Shown piece by piece: positions 21,056 through 22,603 of a stretch of DNA of 22,603 nucleotides. Position numbers and translations under genes: made by a program. Position 1 is the first letter of the stretch, and each line of letters begins with the position of its first letter. The DNA comes from an uncultured Collinsella sp. (lineage in GTDB: Bacteria; Actinomycetota; Coriobacteriia; Coriobacteriales; Coriobacteriaceae), in the NCBI GenBank assembly GCA_937943045.1, contig CALEBN010000035.1, positions 1 to 22,603 of the forward strand, read 5' to 3'. The notes beneath the pieces are model-generated. The model saw only the letters and a list, made by a program, of their open reading frames with translations. It searched no databases and had not been told where the DNA came from.

Positions 21056-22513
21056 CTAAATCAAACTGGTTAAGTATTTCAATAAAGATGTTTCCCAGTC
21101 AGGCATGCGAAAGCCGACCGAATCGAGCTTGGACAGGTCGAGCGCGGAGTGGACCGGACGCGGGGCGATGGGGCCCGCGGCGCTCGCGTAGTAGTCGGCG
21201 GTGCTGACGGGGACCACCTTGTCCCCGTTGCCGTTGGCGGCATCGAAGACGGCGCGTGCGATGTCCGCCCAGGACCTGACCGCGCCGGAGCCGGTGCAGT
21301 TGTAGGTGCCGTAGGGGGCGTGCGTCCCCAGCACGTGGAAGATGGCCTCGGCCATGTCGCGCGTGAAGGTCAGGCGGCCCAGCTGGTCGTCCACGACGGT
21401 GACCTTGTCAAGCTTGTCGTCCGGGTCGGCGACGCGGTCGGACAGGCCCTTCATCGTCTTGACGAAGTTGTGGCCCTCGCCGATGACCCAGGAGCTGCGC
21501 ATGATGTAGTGGCGCGGGCAGCCGGCCACGGCGATGTCGCCGGCGGCCTTGGTCTGGCCGTAGACGGACAGCGGGCTGAGGGGCTCCTCCTCGGTATGGA
21601 CCTCCGCCGTGCCGTCGAAGACGTAGTCGCTGGACACGTGAACCAGGGTGATACCGTGCCCGGCGCAGGTGCGGGCGAGCAGGGCCGGGCCGGTGGCGTT
21701 GGCCTTCCAGGCGGTCGCGCGGCCCTCGGGGGTCTCGGCTTTATCCACGGCGGTGTAGGCGCCGCAGTTGATGACGGTGCCGTAGAGCGACCAGTCGTAC
21801 TGTGCGTAGGCGCCCGGGTCGGACATGTCGAAGGTGTCGATGTCGCAGAAGTCGAAGTCCTTCGCCACGCCGCGCTCCTCCGCGAGCGCGCGCACGGCAT
21901 GCCCCAGCTGCCCGTTGCAGCCGGTGACGAGGGTCCTCCTTGGCGCCATCGGGACGACGTCGGCGAGCATCGGGTGGTTGAGGTCGGCCTCGGAGACGGT
22001 GGCCTGGTCCAGCGGGATGGGCCACTCGATGGCGAGCTCCGGGTCGGCGAGGTTCACGAAGGTGTAGGTCCTCTTCAGCTCCAGCGACCAGTGGGCGTCC
22101 ACCAGGTAGGTGTAGGCGGTGCCGTCCTCCAGGGCCTGGAAGGAGTTGCCCACGCCGCGCGGGACGTAGATGGCCTTGCTTGGGTCCAGGGTGCAGGTGA
22201 AGACTTTCCCGTAGGTGGCGCTGCCCTCGCGCAGGTCCACCCAGGCGCCGAAGACGCTGCCGCGGGCGACGGAGATGAACTTGTCCCAGGGCTCGGCGTG
22301 GATGCCGCGGGTGACGCCCCTCTTCTCGTTGTAGGAGACGTTGTTCTGGACGACGCGGAGGTCGGGGATGCCCAGGGCGGTCATCTTGGCGCGCTGCCAG
22401 TTCTCCTTGAACCAGCCGCGCGAGTCGCCGTGCACGGCCAGGTCGACGACCTTGAGGCCCCCGATGCCGGTCTCGGTGACGGAGAGGTCCTTCTCGAATG
22501 CGATGTCTGCCAT
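21056..22513 (-). CDS. rmlCD: Fused dTDP-4-dehydrorhamnose 3,5-epimerase / dTDP-4-dehydrorhamnose reductase
   Basis: This catalyses the last two steps of dTDP-L-rhamnose synthesis. In 485 residues, the RmlC cupin (1 to about 185) has HGDSRGWFKENWQ, GVTRGIHAEPWDKF (His72), WVDLREGSATYG and a candidate catalytic Tyr135 (AYTYLVD). RmlD (about 192-485) has the NAD(P) motif GCNGQLG (198-204), SSDYVFDG and YGQTK (Tyr318, Lys322). Such fusions are known in Bifidobacterium and relatives. ATG 22513 has AGGAG 9-10 nt upstream. The gene is strongly GC-rich, in sharp contrast to the A+T-rich membrane gene 168 nt downstream. Upstream sequence (22514-22603) holds no identifiable gene end; rmlA/rmlB may lie just outside. 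It supplies rhamnose, perhaps for the glycan primer. Confidence 0.95.
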   Translation of the reverse strand: MADIAFEKDLSVTETGIGGLKVVDLAVHGDSRGWFKENWQRAKMTALGIPDLRVVQNNVSYNEKRGVTRGIHAEPWDKFISVARGSVFGAWVDLREGSATYGKVFTCTLDPSKAIYVPRGVGNSFQALEDGTAYTYLVDAHWSLELKRTYTFVNLADPELAIEWPIPLDQATVSEADLNHPMLADVVPMAPRRTLVTGCNGQLGHAVRALAEERGVAKDFDFCDIDTFDMSDPGAYAQYDWSLYGTVINCGAYTAVDKAETPEGRATAWKANATGPALLARTCAGHGITLVHVSSDYVFDGTAEVHTEEEPLSPLSVYGQTKAAGDIAVAGCPRHYIMRSSWVIGEGHNFVKTMKGLSDRVADPDDKLDKVTVVDDQLGRLTFTRDMAEAIFHVLGTHAPYGTYNCTGSGAVRSWADIARAVFDAANGNGDKVVPVSTADYYASAAGPIAPRPVHSALDLSKLDSVGFRMPDWETSLLKYLTSLI

Positions 22514-22603
22514 GTGGGAAAAGCTCCTATCAAAGAGGTTGGGTAACCGGGGGCGCCCGCGCGGGGACGCAGGATCATCCCCATGCCCTGCGGCCCGGCG
22601 CGG

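Noticed and set aside
21149..22546. 465-codon open frame on the plus strand opposite rmlCD
   Set aside because: Low-complexity Gly/Val/Ala translation, no binding site, and the opposite strand encodes a complete RmlC-RmlD protein.
22514..22603. End of an upstream gene before rmlCD
   Set aside because: One minus-strand frame stops at about 22577-22575, but the few residues before it match nothing I recognise, so no gene is claimed.

Overview
The window looks like a chromosomal segment of a human-gut actinobacterium of the class Coriobacteriia, most probably Collinsella or a close relative. This is inferred from GC-rich genes with AGGAG-type ribosome binding sites, a fused shikimate dehydrogenase/shikimate kinase, a fused RmlC/RmlD of the kind known from Bifidobacterium and other actinobacteria, and protein sequences of actinobacterial character. 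No species-level marker is present, so the genus is an inference.

Left edge (1-900): the first 215 codons of a CtpE-like cation P-type ATPase run off the window on the minus strand. Next to it is tRNA-Arg(CCG) with its own consensus promoter and a terminator.

Aromatic block (about 890-9554, plus strand): a near-contiguous operon encodes all seven steps from erythrose-4-phosphate/PEP to chorismate plus the committed Phe and Tyr steps, in the order aroF, tyrA, aroB, aroA, aroC, pheA, aroE-aroK fusion, aroQ. The leader carries a 7-bp operator-like palindrome and a hairpin plus T-run about 35 nt before aroF. No plus-strand gene lies upstream, so the hairpin reads as an attenuator. Two intergenic palindromes resembling REP elements, sharing a GGGACRGG core, sit at the aroC/pheA and aroEK/aroQ junctions. 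The first has perfect 34-bp arms.

Surface-glycan block (9633-22513): glf (UDP-galactopyranose mutase) makes UDP-galactofuranose and lies directly after aroQ. After back-to-back terminators and tRNA-Arg(TCT) come a Wzt/Wzm polysaccharide ABC exporter (minus), a DPM1-like polyprenyl-phosphate glycosyltransferase (plus), and a minus-strand series. In transcription order that series is RmlC-RmlD fusion, a large membrane protein (DUF6541-like, possibly a GT-C enzyme), a GlfT2-like galactofuranosyltransferase, a LicD-family phosphotransferase and a second GlfT2-like enzyme. Together they suggest a galactofuranose-containing, possibly rhamnose-linked and phospho-decorated envelope polysaccharide. 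It would be polymerised on a lipid carrier in the cytoplasm and exported by Wzm/Wzt. The gene set parallels the mycobacterial galactan machinery (Glf, GlfT1/GlfT2, Rv3781/Rv3783-type exporter, Rv3779-type membrane protein), but no arabinan gene is visible.

The middle of the glycan block (about 11-21 kb) is clearly richer in A+T than the aro operon and rmlCD, with an abrupt switch at about 21,056. This fits a variable, probably exchanged polysaccharide locus. No transposase, integrase, phage gene or CRISPR array was seen, and no gene-free stretch longer than 300 bases exists.
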